A stretch of DNA of 64,000 nucleotides from Kocuria sp. TGY1127_2 (GTDB taxonomy: Bacteria > Actinomycetota > Actinomycetes > Actinomycetales > Micrococcaceae): contig NZ_AP022834.1 of assembly GCF_013394385.1 (NCBI RefSeq), forward strand, positions 744,001-808,000, given 5' to 3'. Positions 1 through 8,690 of the stretch are shown here, one piece after another (the first letter of the stretch is position 1; each line of letters opens with the position of its first letter). A program made the translations under genes and the position numbers. Below the pieces are notes generated by a model, which was not told the DNA's origin, ran no database searches, and was given only the letters and a program-made list of their open reading frames with translations.

Positions 1-391
1 AATGGCTTCCGGAAACAATGGATTCCGTCGTTACAGGTCGTGTACCCGCCAAGATCGAACGAGCCACGACCTGCGCCCCGGCCACGTAGTGAACCGGAAG
101 CGCGAGCAACCAATGGGCACCGCCATCGGTTCCCGTGGCCACCTCGGTCGCAAGTCCGGAGGAACGCAGGGCCCGGGCGCTCAGCACCGTCTTTTTGGGG
201 CGTCCCGTGGAGCCCGAGGTCCCGACGACCAGCGCGGCGACCTCTTCCCCGACTCTGGTCTCTCGGGTGATGATCGCACCGAGACCTCGGTACAACTCTT
301 CCGGCCCGATGGATCCGGGTCCGGCGAGGTGAAGAGCGGCATCGGAAACCGCTGAGGGTGGGGGCGCAGGGGAGAGCGAAGAAAAATCCAT
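1..391 (-). CDS. menE: o-succinylbenzoate-CoA ligase, N-terminal part (runs off the left edge)
   Basis: MenE activates o-succinylbenzoate with ATP and CoA in cytosolic menaquinone synthesis. Only the first 130 residues are in the window; the ATG is at 391 and the frame stays open to base 1. Residues 56-67 read VGTSGSTGRPKK, the Ser/Thr/Gly-rich phosphate-binding motif of AMP-forming ligases. It is followed by an ALPVHYVAGAQ stretch typical of short actinobacterial MenE proteins. The next gene upstream on the same strand is menB, 41 bases away, so the two probably share a transcript. The identification is firm, but completeness cannot be judged. Confidence 0.88.
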   Translation of the reverse strand, partial: MDFSSLSPAPPPSAVSDAALHLAGPGSIGPEELYRGLGAIITRETRVGEEVAALVVGTSGSTGRPKKTVLSARALRSSGLATEVATGTDGGAHWLLALPVHYVAGAQVVARSILAGTRPVTTESIVSGSH

Positions 392-432
392 GACTCCTCC
401 AGCCTAGCCCTGCGCTCCGGTGCACCCCGTGA

Positions 433-1398
433 CTAGAAGTAGTACGGGAAGGAGGACCAATCGGGATCACGCTTGCCCAAGAAGGCGTCTCGCCCTTCCA
501 CCGCCTCGTCCGTCATATACCCCATGCGGGTAGCCTCACCCGCGAAGACCTGCTGGCCGACCATTCCGTCGTCGGGCAGATTGAACGCGAACTTCAGCAT
601 ACGTATCGCTTGCGGGGATTGGCTCGCAATGTCCGCGGCGTATCGAAGAGCGGTCTCTTCCAAGTCGGCATGTGCAACGACCTCATTGACCGCGCCCATC
701 TCGTACATGCGCTGGGCATCGTATTCCCTGGCCAGGAAGAAAATTTCGCGCGCGGCCTTCTGACCGACCTGACGTGCCAGAAGGGCCGAACCGTAACCGG
801 CGTCGAAAGAGCCGACTGTTGCATCGGTCTGTTTGAACTTGCCGAATTCTCGAGAAGCGATGGTCAGATCACATACCACGTGGAGAGAGTGCCCGCCCCC
901 GGCCGCCCAGCCCGAGACCACTGCAACGACGACTTTGGGCATGGTGCGAATCAGCCGCTGAACCTCCAGGATGTGGAGGCGGCCCGCTCTCGCCGGGTCG
1001 ATGGAATCTGCAGTGTCGCCCTCGGCGTAACGGTACCCGTCGCGTCCCCGGATGCGTTGGTCACCGCCCGAACAGAAGGCCCAGCCGCCATCCTTGGGCG
1101 AAGGGCCGTTGCCGGTCAGCAATACAGTTCCCACGTCACTGGTCATGCGTGCATGGTCCAGGGCCCGGTACAACTCGTCCACGGTCCCGGGGCGGAAAGC
1201 ATTGCGAACTTCGGGCCGGTCGAAGGCGATGCGGACGCAAGGGAGGTCCCGAACCACCTGGCCCGACGCGTCCCGCTCGACCTGCCGGTGATACGTGATG
1301 TCCTGGAAGTCGTCGAAGCCTTCGACCTCACGCCACCGGTGAGGATCGAAGGTGTCGGAAACGGACTGGGGCACTGGGAAGTTCTCGCGCGTAGTCAT
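433..1398 (-). CDS. menB: 1,4-dihydroxy-2-naphthoyl-CoA synthase
   Basis: MenB closes the naphthoquinone ring by converting o-succinylbenzoyl-CoA to 1,4-dihydroxy-2-naphthoyl-CoA. The 321-residue crotonase-fold protein has the oxyanion segment CSGGDQ (109-114), the second glycine-rich segment VSGWAAGGGHSL (161-172) and the MenB-specific TDATVGSFDAGYGS stretch (191-204). The length suits the actinobacterial form. There is no clear Shine-Dalgarno sequence; a TTAGAAT element about ten bases before the ATG suggests a very short leader. It lies upstream of menE on the same strand and downstream of the putP hairpin. Confidence 0.96.
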   Translation of the reverse strand: MTTRENFPVPQSVSDTFDPHRWREVEGFDDFQDITYHRQVERDASGQVVRDLPCVRIAFDRPEVRNAFRPGTVDELYRALDHARMTSDVGTVLLTGNGPSPKDGGWAFCSGGDQRIRGRDGYRYAEGDTADSIDPARAGRLHILEVQRLIRTMPKVVVAVVSGWAAGGGHSLHVVCDLTIASREFGKFKQTDATVGSFDAGYGSALLARQVGQKAAREIFFLAREYDAQRMYEMGAVNEVVAHADLEETALRYAADIASQSPQAIRMLKFAFNLPDDGMVGQQVFAGEATRMGYMTDEAVEGRDAFLGKRDPDWSSFPYYF

Positions 1399-1425
1399 CT
1401 TTGCGATTCTAACCGTGTTCTACGC

Positions 1426-1459
1426 GTCCTGCCCGCGGGGAGGACCACGCGGGCAGGAC
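1426..1459 (-). terminator. GC-rich hairpin between putP and menB
   Basis: Two perfect 12-base arms (1426-1437 and 1448-1459) flank a 10-base loop just after the putP stop codon and 28 bases before the menB ATG. No T-run follows, so it may be a Rho-assisted or attenuating terminator. It probably separates putP transcription from menB-menE. Confidence 0.6.
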
Positions 1460-1476
1460 ATCGGGGGCGGTGCAGG

Positions 1477-2991
1477 TCAGCGGGCCGAGGCCAGTTCCTT
1501 GGCCTCCTCGAACTCTCGCTCGACGCGTTCCGACTGCTTGTGGGTCGTCAAGGACACCACGATGCCGACCACGAGCGCGGCCAAGAAGCCGGGGACGATT
1601 TCGTACAGTGCGAGGATGCCCGTGGACTCGGGGTCCTGGAACACGTACCGCCACACGATCGTCACCACGGCGCCGACAATCATCGAGCACAGTCCGCCAG
1701 TTGCGGTGAGCTTTTTCCAGAACAGGGACATCAGCATCAGCGGTCCGAAGGCCGCACCGAAGCCGGCCCAGGCGAAGGCCACGAGCTCGAGCACCGCGGA
1801 ATCCGAGTCGAGAGCGATCAGGGCCGCGATGACCGAAACCGTCAGGACAGCGCCCCGGGACATCCACAGTTGGACCTTGGGGGAAGGCTTGCGCTTGATG
1901 ATCAACATGGCCAGGTCTTCGACCGCGGCCGACGACGAAACCACGAGTTGGGACGAAACCGTGGACATGATCGCGGCGAGCACGGCCGCAAGGACGAAGC
2001 CTGCCGCCAGAGGATGGAACAGGATTTGGGACAGATCCAAGAATACGGTTTCGGCGGATTTGGTGTCCGTGAGGCTTGCCTCAGGGTGCGTCGAGAAATA
2101 CGCGATACCTGTCAGGGCCGTGGCGATGGTGCCCAATACGGAGAGGACCATCCACGAAATTCCGATACGTCGGGCGGTCGGTGCGTCCTTGGGGGCCCGG
2201 AGGGCCATGAAACGGATCACGATGTGGGGTTGGCCGAAGTATCCGAGGCCCCAGGCCAAAGAGGAGATGACGCCGATGACTGTAGCGCCACTGACGAGCG
2301 ACAGAGCGTTCGGATTCGCCTCCGAGACGGCATGGAGAACATGCGATGGGCCGCCGAACTGAATGACGGCGACGACCGGGACCATGATGAGCGCGATCAG
2401 CATCAGCAGACCTTGTGCCACGTCCGTGAAGGTAGCCCCAAGGAATCCGCCGAAGAACGTGTAAAGCACCGTGATCGCGGCAATGACGATCATGCCCAGC
2501 AGATAGTTTCCACCGAACGTGGTCTGGTAAAACTTGCCCCCGGCTACCATGCCCGACGAGACATAGAAAATGAAGAATACAAGAATGATGATTCCGCACG
2601 TTACGCGCAGCACGCGGCTTGAAAGACCGTCGGCTTTGAGGCGATTGTCGAAAAAGGAAGGAATGGTTATCGCATTGCCTGCGACCTCCGAATAAGCGCG
2701 CAGACGTGGGGCGACGAGCTTCCAATTGACCCATGCTCCGATGGTCAGGCCAATAGCGATCCATGCGTCCAGAAGGCCGGAGACGTAGATCGCCCCGGGA
2801 AGGCCCATCACGAGCCAGCCGGACATGTCGGACGCACCGGCGGACAAGGCGGCGACCCCTGGCCTGAGAGAGCGACCGCCGAGCATGTAGTCTTCGTTGT
2901 CGGTGTTCTTGGTGCTGGCCCAGAGGCCGATCACGATCATCCCCAGAAAATATATCCCCAGGGCTATGTACTGAAATGTCTGATCTGACAT
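1477..2991 (-). CDS. putP: Sodium/proline symporter, SSS family
   Basis: This is a 504-residue inner-membrane sodium:solute symporter with about thirteen hydrophobic segments. The N-terminus (ALGIYFLGMIVIGLWAS, then DYMLGGRSL and ALSAGASDMSGWL) is characteristic of PutP proline transporters. The ATG at 2991 is chosen over an upstream in-frame start because GGAG lies about nine bases before it and the first membrane helix follows directly. It is a single-gene unit ending at the 1426-1459 hairpin. Substrate specificity is inferred from family resemblance only. Confidence 0.9.
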   Translation of the reverse strand: MSDQTFQYIALGIYFLGMIVIGLWASTKNTDNEDYMLGGRSLRPGVAALSAGASDMSGWLVMGLPGAIYVSGLLDAWIAIGLTIGAWVNWKLVAPRLRAYSEVAGNAITIPSFFDNRLKADGLSSRVLRVTCGIIILVFFIFYVSSGMVAGGKFYQTTFGGNYLLGMIVIAAITVLYTFFGGFLGATFTDVAQGLLMLIALIMVPVVAVIQFGGPSHVLHAVSEANPNALSLVSGATVIGVISSLAWGLGYFGQPHIVIRFMALRAPKDAPTARRIGISWMVLSVLGTIATALTGIAYFSTHPEASLTDTKSAETVFLDLSQILFHPLAAGFVLAAVLAAIMSTVSSQLVVSSSAAVEDLAMLIIKRKPSPKVQLWMSRGAVLTVSVIAALIALDSDSAVLELVAFAWAGFGAAFGPLMLMSLFWKKLTATGGLCSMIVGAVVTIVWRYVFQDPESTGILALYEIVPGFLAALVVGIVVSLTTHKQSERVEREFEEAKELASAR

Positions 2992-3144
2992 CAAAAAATC
3001 TCCGGTGCGTCTGGATTGATGAGTGTCGCAATCCGCCCCCAAGGTATTCGGGGCAGACTTTGAATCGTTTAGTATGCCAGATCACAGGGATTATATTAAA
3101 TATGAGATAGATGAGCGCACGGTATTTCGGTACGGGCGTCGGTG

Positions 3145-4089
3145 TTATTTCCGGGGAGCCTTGGGCATTTGAGAGGTATGCAGGACCTGGAGGGCTTCGG
3201 TATGCGTCGTGATCATCGCCGCGGAGCGGTTGGCGCGCCAGGTCACGGCGGCGCCCGAAACGACGATCAGCGCGATACCCACGTAGGCCGGAACGGCCAG
3301 TAGCTCACCGAGCAGCACAAGACCGACCAGCGAGGAAACCACCGGGTCCAGGGAGAAGAATACGCCCACAACGGCAGGATTGGTGAGCGTCGCTGCGAAG
3401 GCATCGCACGAGAAAGCCAATGCAAGCCCCACGGCACCGATGAATATTGCGATGCCCCAATCCCCCAGATTCATTCTCGGCACCGCGAGCGCGGTGGCGG
3501 GCGACCATAGGATCGCTCCGATAGCGATGGACACCGACAGCCCGCGGATCCCGGAGGTCGCCTCGGTACCGTTGCCGATCTTTCCCGACAGGAGTGTGTA
3601 TCCGGTCATGGACGCGGCGGCCATGAAGGCGAAGACGTAGCCCAGCAAATCGGTGTTGCCGAAAGTCGGACCTGCGATGAGAACCACACCGGCGAGGGCT
3701 CCGAGCGCGAATAAGCCGTCCTTGATCTTGCGGACACCCATCATGGCCACGGTAAATGCGCCCAGGTATTCGATGGTGACGGCGACGCCCAGCGGAATGC
3801 GATCGACCGCGAGGTAGAAGAAAACATTCATCAAGGATGAGACGACCCCGTAGGCCAGGACCGAGAGCCAGTCTTTCCGGGTGAACCGCCAGAAGCGTGG
3901 TCGCGCGATCAGCAGGAGAACGACCGCGGCCGTCGTCATGCGCAGACCCGAGACCGAAACGGGGTTGAATTTTTCGAAGAGTGTCGAAGCGACAGCGGCT
4001 GTGATCTGGATGCCGGTTGAACCCACGAGCACCGCGAGCAACGCCGTGGTGCCTTTGTGACGGGGTGAGATGCGGTCAACAAGCGGCAC
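3145..4089 (-). CDS. EamA/RhaT-type transporter (DMT superfamily)
   Basis: The protein has 314 residues and ten predicted membrane segments in the usual two five-helix EamA repeats, so it is probably an exporter of amino acids or other small metabolites. The start overlaps the end of gluQ by 14 bases, pointing to translation from the same message. The C-terminal 30 residues are hydrophilic. The substrate is unknown; RhtA-like threonine/homoserine exporters belong to the same superfamily. Confidence 0.85.
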   Translation of the reverse strand: MPLVDRISPRHKGTTALLAVLVGSTGIQITAAVASTLFEKFNPVSVSGLRMTTAAVVLLLIARPRFWRFTRKDWLSVLAYGVVSSLMNVFFYLAVDRIPLGVAVTIEYLGAFTVAMMGVRKIKDGLFALGALAGVVLIAGPTFGNTDLLGYVFAFMAAASMTGYTLLSGKIGNGTEATSGIRGLSVSIAIGAILWSPATALAVPRMNLGDWGIAIFIGAVGLALAFSCDAFAATLTNPAVVGVFFSLDPVVSSLVGLVLLGELLAVPAYVGIALIVVSGAAVTWRANRSAAMITTHTEALQVLHTSQMPKAPRK

Positions 4090-5044
4090 AGGAAGACTCC
4101 ATCAAGGGATCGAGGACAGTCCAGGGATCATGGGATATCGCATCCGGCGAGAAGACCTCGAGCATCTGCTGCGCGGTTTCCGGCAGGTGTGGACCGGTGG
4201 AGCCGCGTACGGGTCGGAGCGGCATTGACTGGGCGATCATCCGCGCGATATCGGCGGAGGAAAGACCCGCATCCCGAAGTCTGGCCATCGTGACGGCGCC
4301 GTCGCGTTTGGCCAGTCGCTTGCCGTCGCGGTTGAGGGCGAGCGGAACATGTGCGTATACGATCTCGTCGAGGCCCAGCAAATGAGCAAGATAGGACTGC
4401 CGAGGCGTCGATGAAAGAAGGTCGTCCCCTCTGACGACCTGGTCGATTCCCTGATGCGCATCATCGACCACCACCGCGAGATTGTATGCCGCCCGCCCGT
4501 CGTTGCGAACAAGCACCATGTCGTCGACGGTGTCCGTGTACCGACCGGCGAAGAGGTCGCATACCGTCCAGTCGCTGGCCTCGGCTCGGAGGCGCAAGGC
4601 TGCGGGCCGGAACAGGGCTTTTTCGGCTCGTTGCTCGTCCGTCAGTTGCCTACAGGTTCCGGGGTAGGCGCCCGGAGCCCCGTGGGGCGCCGAGGCCGCT
4701 TCCTGGATCTCCCGACGAGTACAGAAGCATTCGTAGACCAAACCCCTGGCACGAAGTTCACTTACAGCCACGTCATAGGCATGGGTGCGCTTCGACTGCA
4801 CGAGCGGCTCATCATCCCAATCGATGCCGAGGGACGCGAGATCGTCCAACTGGCGCCGCGCGGAGCCTTCTTGCACGCGATCCAGGTCTTCGACGCGCAG
4901 GACGAAGCGGCGACCGGTTGACCGCGCAAAGAGCCACGCGTAAAGGGCGGTCCGGAGATTGCCGAGATGCAAATCTCCGGAAGGCGACGGTGCGTAACGC
5001 CCCGCTCCTTGGGCGGAAATGTGCTGGTCGGATGGGGTGAACAT
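4076..5044 (-). CDS. gluQ: Glutamyl-Q tRNA(Asp) synthetase
   Basis: GluQ is a short GluRS paralogue that attaches glutamate to queuosine in the anticodon of tRNA(Asp). The protein has 322 residues, without an anticodon-binding domain. The HIGH-like motif is SPSGDLHLGN (20-29), a Zn site is formed by Cys106, Cys108, Tyr127 and Cys131 in the GluQ spacing, and a KMSKS-like KRLAKRDGA lies near the C-terminus. The ATG at 5044 is preferred because the conserved RYAPSPSG segment follows directly. It diverges from the MBL-fold gene and overlaps the EamA gene downstream. No queuosine synthesis genes are visible here. Confidence 0.92.
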   Translation of the reverse strand: MFTPSDQHISAQGAGRYAPSPSGDLHLGNLRTALYAWLFARSTGRRFVLRVEDLDRVQEGSARRQLDDLASLGIDWDDEPLVQSKRTHAYDVAVSELRARGLVYECFCTRREIQEAASAPHGAPGAYPGTCRQLTDEQRAEKALFRPAALRLRAEASDWTVCDLFAGRYTDTVDDMVLVRNDGRAAYNLAVVVDDAHQGIDQVVRGDDLLSSTPRQSYLAHLLGLDEIVYAHVPLALNRDGKRLAKRDGAVTMARLRDAGLSSADIARMIAQSMPLRPVRGSTGPHLPETAQQMLEVFSPDAISHDPWTVLDPLMESSCAAC

Positions 5045-5148
5045 GCTCCCATAGTAACGAGAAGGAGCAAGTGGGCGATCGCGTTGGGCTGACGAGTTTC
5101 CCCGCCGGGATGCCCCGCGAATCACTTCGGATCAAGTACCGTGTGTAT

Positions 5149-6057
5149 ATGGCTCGAACACAGGAAATTGCCGACGGGATCTATGTCATCATGACGGATG
5201 ACTACCGTTTGAACACCGGATTGATCCTTGGCGCGGACAAGGCCATGGTCATCGATACTGGTGCCGGACCGCGGCAAGGCGCAGAAATCTTCCGTGCTGC
5301 CCGCAAAATCACGGACCTTCCCTTCGTGGTCGTCAACACGCACGCGCATTATGACCACTTCTTCGGAAATGCCGTTTTCGCGGCGGACGGAGCTACCGAT
5401 TTCTGGGCCCATCCGAATGCGGAAAGGGCAATGGAACGTTACGCGGACCGTCAGCGCGGTTATGTAGAGACTCTCGAGCCGGAGATGGCTCATCACCAGG
5501 GTCCCAACACGGATATCGTCCCGCCGACGCGTTTACTCCCAGGGGATGGCGGTCGTGCTTCTTTCACGCGCGTCGATCTCGGAGACCGCGCCGTGACGCT
5601 GTTCTACCTGGGCTTGGGGCACACCGACAACGATGTCCTGGCGGGGGTGGACGAAATCCTCTTCACGGGCGACATCGTCGAACAGGGCGCGGACCCCGCA
5701 TTCGACGATTCTTTCCCCGAGGTATGGGTCCAAACCCTGGCAACCGTTGCCGGACTGGACCGGTACCACGTATTCGTTCCCGGGCACGGCACCCCGGTCG
5801 AACGAACATTCGTGCAGCGCCAGTCGGAGACCATGCGTGAGGCGATCGATCGCATCGCGGCTTCGACCTCCAACCCGGATGCCGGCCCGACTACGGCGGC
5901 CATGTACAAGCTGCCGTACGATGCCGGGGTCACGCGTATCCTCCTGGACCGGCTGGCATGGCTGGAGGAAAAGGGAATGATGGGCGAGGACCTGTCCGTG
6001 GAGGACACACCCACCGGAGTTACCGGTCCCATCACCACGGGAGAGCACGCCCAGTAG
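5149..6057 (+). CDS. MBL-fold metallo-hydrolase
   Basis: This 302-residue cytosolic metallo-beta-lactamase-fold protein has the dinuclear metal motif HAHYDH (65-70), followed by GLGHTDND, FTGDIVEQG and FVPGHG, which supply the other metal ligands. The C-terminal 70 residues form a helical domain as in glyoxalase-II or SdsA-like small hydrolases. The ATG at 5149 has no strong ribosome site; in-frame GTG codons at 5140-5145 are alternatives. It ends in a strong bidirectional terminator. The substrate cannot be read from the sequence. Confidence 0.85.
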   Translation: MARTQEIADGIYVIMTDDYRLNTGLILGADKAMVIDTGAGPRQGAEIFRAARKITDLPFVVVNTHAHYDHFFGNAVFAADGATDFWAHPNAERAMERYADRQRGYVETLEPEMAHHQGPNTDIVPPTRLLPGDGGRASFTRVDLGDRAVTLFYLGLGHTDNDVLAGVDEILFTGDIVEQGADPAFDDSFPEVWVQTLATVAGLDRYHVFVPGHGTPVERTFVQRQSETMREAIDRIAASTSNPDAGPTTAAMYKLPYDAGVTRILLDRLAWLEEKGMMGEDLSVEDTPTGVTGPITTGEHAQ

Positions 6058-6068
6058 GTTTGATCTTC

Positions 6069-6115
6069 CATGACAAAAAAGCGGCGGGTACAGCGCCCGC
6101 CGCTTTTTCGTCATG
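6069..6115. terminator. Bidirectional Rho-independent terminator
   Basis: The stem GCGGCGGG (6081-6088) pairs with CCCGCCGC (6096-6103). It is flanked by an A-run on the left and a T-run on the right, and the outer bases CATGAC/GTCATG extend the pairing. It serves both the MBL-fold gene and the convergent PAP2 gene. Confidence 0.9.
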
Positions 6116-6135
6116 TTGTCTGCAGGAACATGCCT

Positions 6136-7077
6136 CTAGTAGGTCCAGACCTTGGTATACGGACGTTCGTCCGCGGGCTGCTTGCGGCGCAGGAGCCAAA
6201 CGTTTAGCGCGGTGGTCAGCAAGCCCACGGAAAAGATCAGACACAAGCTTCCCAAGAGGGCAGCTCCTGTGAAGTGCTGCTGGGTGGCGATCATGTAGGT
6301 AGCCATCGCACAAAAAGCCAGGAAGAGGCCGGAGATGACCATCAGGGGGATGATGAGCATCCCCGTGTGGCGTGTACTCGATGTGTCGTGGTCCTCGGCC
6401 GGGATGAATCGCAGAACCAGCAGGCCGAGTCCGGTCCACGTGCCCACCACGAAGAGCGCGGCCACCACATCGGCTGGCCGGTGCCACTCATTGATGACAG
6501 TCGCAACGCCGGTGAGCGTGCCGAACAGGAACATGATCAGCGAGAGGAACGGCCGCCACTTCTTGGGTGCGGCAAGGAAAAGCGCGGCCCCGGCCGCGGC
6601 GGCGAACGTCGTGTGACCCGAAGGCAGAGAATTCATGGTCGCTTCCTGGACCCCCAAATCGGGCTTGTCCAGGATCAAAGATTTCAGAACTTGCGTCGTG
6701 GCATTTGCGCCGACCGCCATCAGGAGGCCGATCAACGCCGGAAGGAATCTGTGCCGGCGCACGAGAACCAGGACGATGCCGATCACCGCTAGCACTCCGG
6801 AGATCACTGGAAGTGCATTGAGAAGATCGTCGGAACCTTTGCTGTACTGGCGGAAGTTGTTGCTGACTTCCGAGAGTGCGGTTTGGTCGATCCACTGGCC
6901 CGAATAGCTGTAGAGGAAAGTCCAGATCGTTGCGCACAAACCTGCGATCATGACCGCGATCACGACCAGGTGTTTGACGACGATTCCGAAAGTTGGCGGC
7001 TGAAACGGTCTCCGATGCGTCGACGGCCAATCGCGTTCAGGGCCGTTGCCCAATTCTCGCGTTGGCTCGGTACTCAT
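6136..7077 (-). CDS. PAP2-family membrane phosphatase
   Basis: This 313-residue integral membrane phosphatase has six or more hydrophobic segments. The PAP2 signature is present: Lys132 in LKSLILDKPD, PSGHTT (152-157) and EWHRPAD (197-203) with the catalytic His199 and Asp203. The usual SR before the third motif is replaced by TV. Likely substrates are lipid phosphates such as undecaprenyl diphosphate or phosphatidic acid. The ATG at 7077 is chosen because AAAGGGGG lies about eight bases before it. The gene diverges from menC. Confidence 0.86.
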   Translation of the reverse strand: MSTEPTRELGNGPERDWPSTHRRPFQPPTFGIVVKHLVVIAVMIAGLCATIWTFLYSYSGQWIDQTALSEVSNNFRQYSKGSDDLLNALPVISGVLAVIGIVLVLVRRHRFLPALIGLLMAVGANATTQVLKSLILDKPDLGVQEATMNSLPSGHTTFAAAAGAALFLAAPKKWRPFLSLIMFLFGTLTGVATVINEWHRPADVVAALFVVGTWTGLGLLVLRFIPAEDHDTSSTRHTGMLIIPLMVISGLFLAFCAMATYMIATQQHFTGAALLGSLCLIFSVGLLTTALNVWLLRRKQPADERPYTKVWTY

Positions 7078-7228
7078 ACGGCTCGGGCCCCCTTTCTGCT
7101 CATCAATCCACCCCATTTCAGTTCAGGATGCCAGTATCACCTGCCCATTCGTCGGAATTTCCCTGAACGTTTCCTGAGCGCCATGTCATTGCATAGTCTT
7201 GCGCGAGGAAAAGGTGCACAGTGGAGAC

Positions 7229-8269
7229 ATGACCGAGCGAGACTGGCCCAGCCTTGAACAATTGGAAGACACCGCAACGGTAGTTTCCGTGCCGCTCAAC
7301 GTGCGGTTCCGCGGCGTCGATCACCGGGAAGCTCTGCTTTTCCAAGGGCCGGAAGGCTGGGGCGAATTCTGTCCTTTTCTGGAGTACGGACCGACCGAGG
7401 CTTCCCGCTGGCTGGCATCCGCCATAGAGTCCGCATGGGAACCATTCCCCGCCGCGCGCCGGGACAAGGTACCTGTCAATGCAACCGTTCCCGCCATCGG
7501 GCCGGAACGCGTCCCCGAGGTACTCTCTCGGTCTCGCGGTCAAGTGCGTGAAGTCAAAATCAAAGTGGCCGAGCAAGGACAGTCACTTGACGACGATGTC
7601 GCCCGAGTGCGTGCGGTCCAACGAGCCGTTCCTGGGGCCGTTCTGAAGATGGATGCGAATGGCGGATGGAACCACGAATCCGCGTTGGATGCCCTCCGAG
7701 CGCTCGCTGAATTCGCTCCTGCATACATTGAACAACCCGTGCCCACGATCGACGGCCTCGCGAGATTGCGCCAGGCGATTGCTCGCGAAGGTCTTGGCGT
7801 GCGGATCGCGGCGGACGAATCCGTGCGCAAAGAATCGGACCCGTTAAGGGTCGCGGAAGAGGGGGCAGCGGATTTGATCGTGGTCAAGGCCGCGCCGCTG
7901 GGCGGTCCGCGCAATGCACTGGGCATCATCCGCGACGCCGGTCTTCCGGCTGTTGTCAGCTCGGCCCTGGAGACGTCGGTCGGAATGAGTGCGGGTCTTG
8001 CGCTCGCGGCTTCGATTCCTGAGCTGGAGCACGCTTGTGGTTTGGGAACGGCTTCCCTGCTCGCCGGTGACCTGACGAATGAGCCGTTGATTCCCGAGGA
8101 CGGCTATCTGCCGGTCCGACGAGTAGCCCCCGACCCGGCACGACTCGAAGAATTCCGAGCCCCCGGACACCGACGCGACTGGTGGATGGGCCGGCTCCGA
8201 GACAATTACGCCCGGTTGGCCGAGAAGACCGGACACGTCCGGAGGCAACCCAATGGCGAGGAGGAATGA
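7229..8269 (+). CDS. menC: o-Succinylbenzoate synthase
   Basis: MenC dehydrates SHCHC to o-succinylbenzoate in menaquinone synthesis. The 346-residue enolase-superfamily protein carries the catalytic pair Lys110/Lys112 (VKIKV), metal ligands Asp142 (MDANGGW), Glu168 (IEQP) and Asp196 (AADES), and Lys220 (VVKAAPLGG). The ATG at 7229 follows GTGGAGAC. A long hydrophilic C-terminal tail of about 60 residues follows the barrel. The next gene begins two bases after its stop codon, so the two are probably co-translated. Confidence 0.95.
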   Translation: MTERDWPSLEQLEDTATVVSVPLNVRFRGVDHREALLFQGPEGWGEFCPFLEYGPTEASRWLASAIESAWEPFPAARRDKVPVNATVPAIGPERVPEVLSRSRGQVREVKIKVAEQGQSLDDDVARVRAVQRAVPGAVLKMDANGGWNHESALDALRALAEFAPAYIEQPVPTIDGLARLRQAIAREGLGVRIAADESVRKESDPLRVAEEGAADLIVVKAAPLGGPRNALGIIRDAGLPAVVSSALETSVGMSAGLALAASIPELEHACGLGTASLLAGDLTNEPLIPEDGYLPVRRVAPDPARLEEFRAPGHRRDWWMGRLRDNYARLAEKTGHVRRQPNGEEE

Positions 8270-8270
8270 G

Positions 8271-8690
8271 ATGCGAGAGGACTACCGTCTGATCGGGGAT
8301 GCGCCTGACCTCGAGGACTACGTGCGTTTGAGAGCGGAAGCGGGACTGTCTCCGAAGACCCCGGAACAGGCTGCTCCGGCACTGACCGGTTCGTGGGCCT
8401 GGGCGCACGTGAGGCACGTGGAATCGGAGGAGGTTGTGGCCATGGGCAGGGTCCTGGGCGACGGCGGATGGTACTTCCACATCGCCGATATGGCGACGCT
8501 GCCCAACCACCAGGGCAGGGGCATCGGTCGGGAAGTGATCTCTTCTTTGATCCGAAGAATTCGACAGCACGCCCCGGCTGACCCGTACATCACCTTGATG
8601 GCGGACAAACCAGGGCGCGCGCTGTATTACAGCATGGGGTTCAGAGACGCGATGCCCCAATCGATGGGGATGGTCATTCCACGGGACTGA
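8271..8690 (+). CDS. GNAT-family N-acetyltransferase
   Basis: This 139-residue protein has the GNAT acetyl-CoA signature QGRGIGRE around residue 84 and the typical DKPGRALYYSMGF beta6-beta7 segment. The ATG at 8271 is chosen because GAGGAGG inside the end of menC sits seven bases before it; an in-frame ATG at 8253 overlaps menC. Its last 17 bases overlap the convergent PLP-fold gene. The acceptor substrate is unknown. Confidence 0.88.
   Translation: MREDYRLIGDAPDLEDYVRLRAEAGLSPKTPEQAAPALTGSWAWAHVRHVESEEVVAMGRVLGDGGWYFHIADMATLPNHQGRGIGREVISSLIRRIRQHAPADPYITLMADKPGRALYYSMGFRDAMPQSMGMVIPRD

Noticed and set aside
610-2622. A 670-codon plus-strand open frame opposite menB and putP
   Set aside because: It is a high-GC antisense shadow: hydrophilic, Arg/Gly/Asp-rich, no family resemblance and no ribosome site, while both minus-strand genes are certain.
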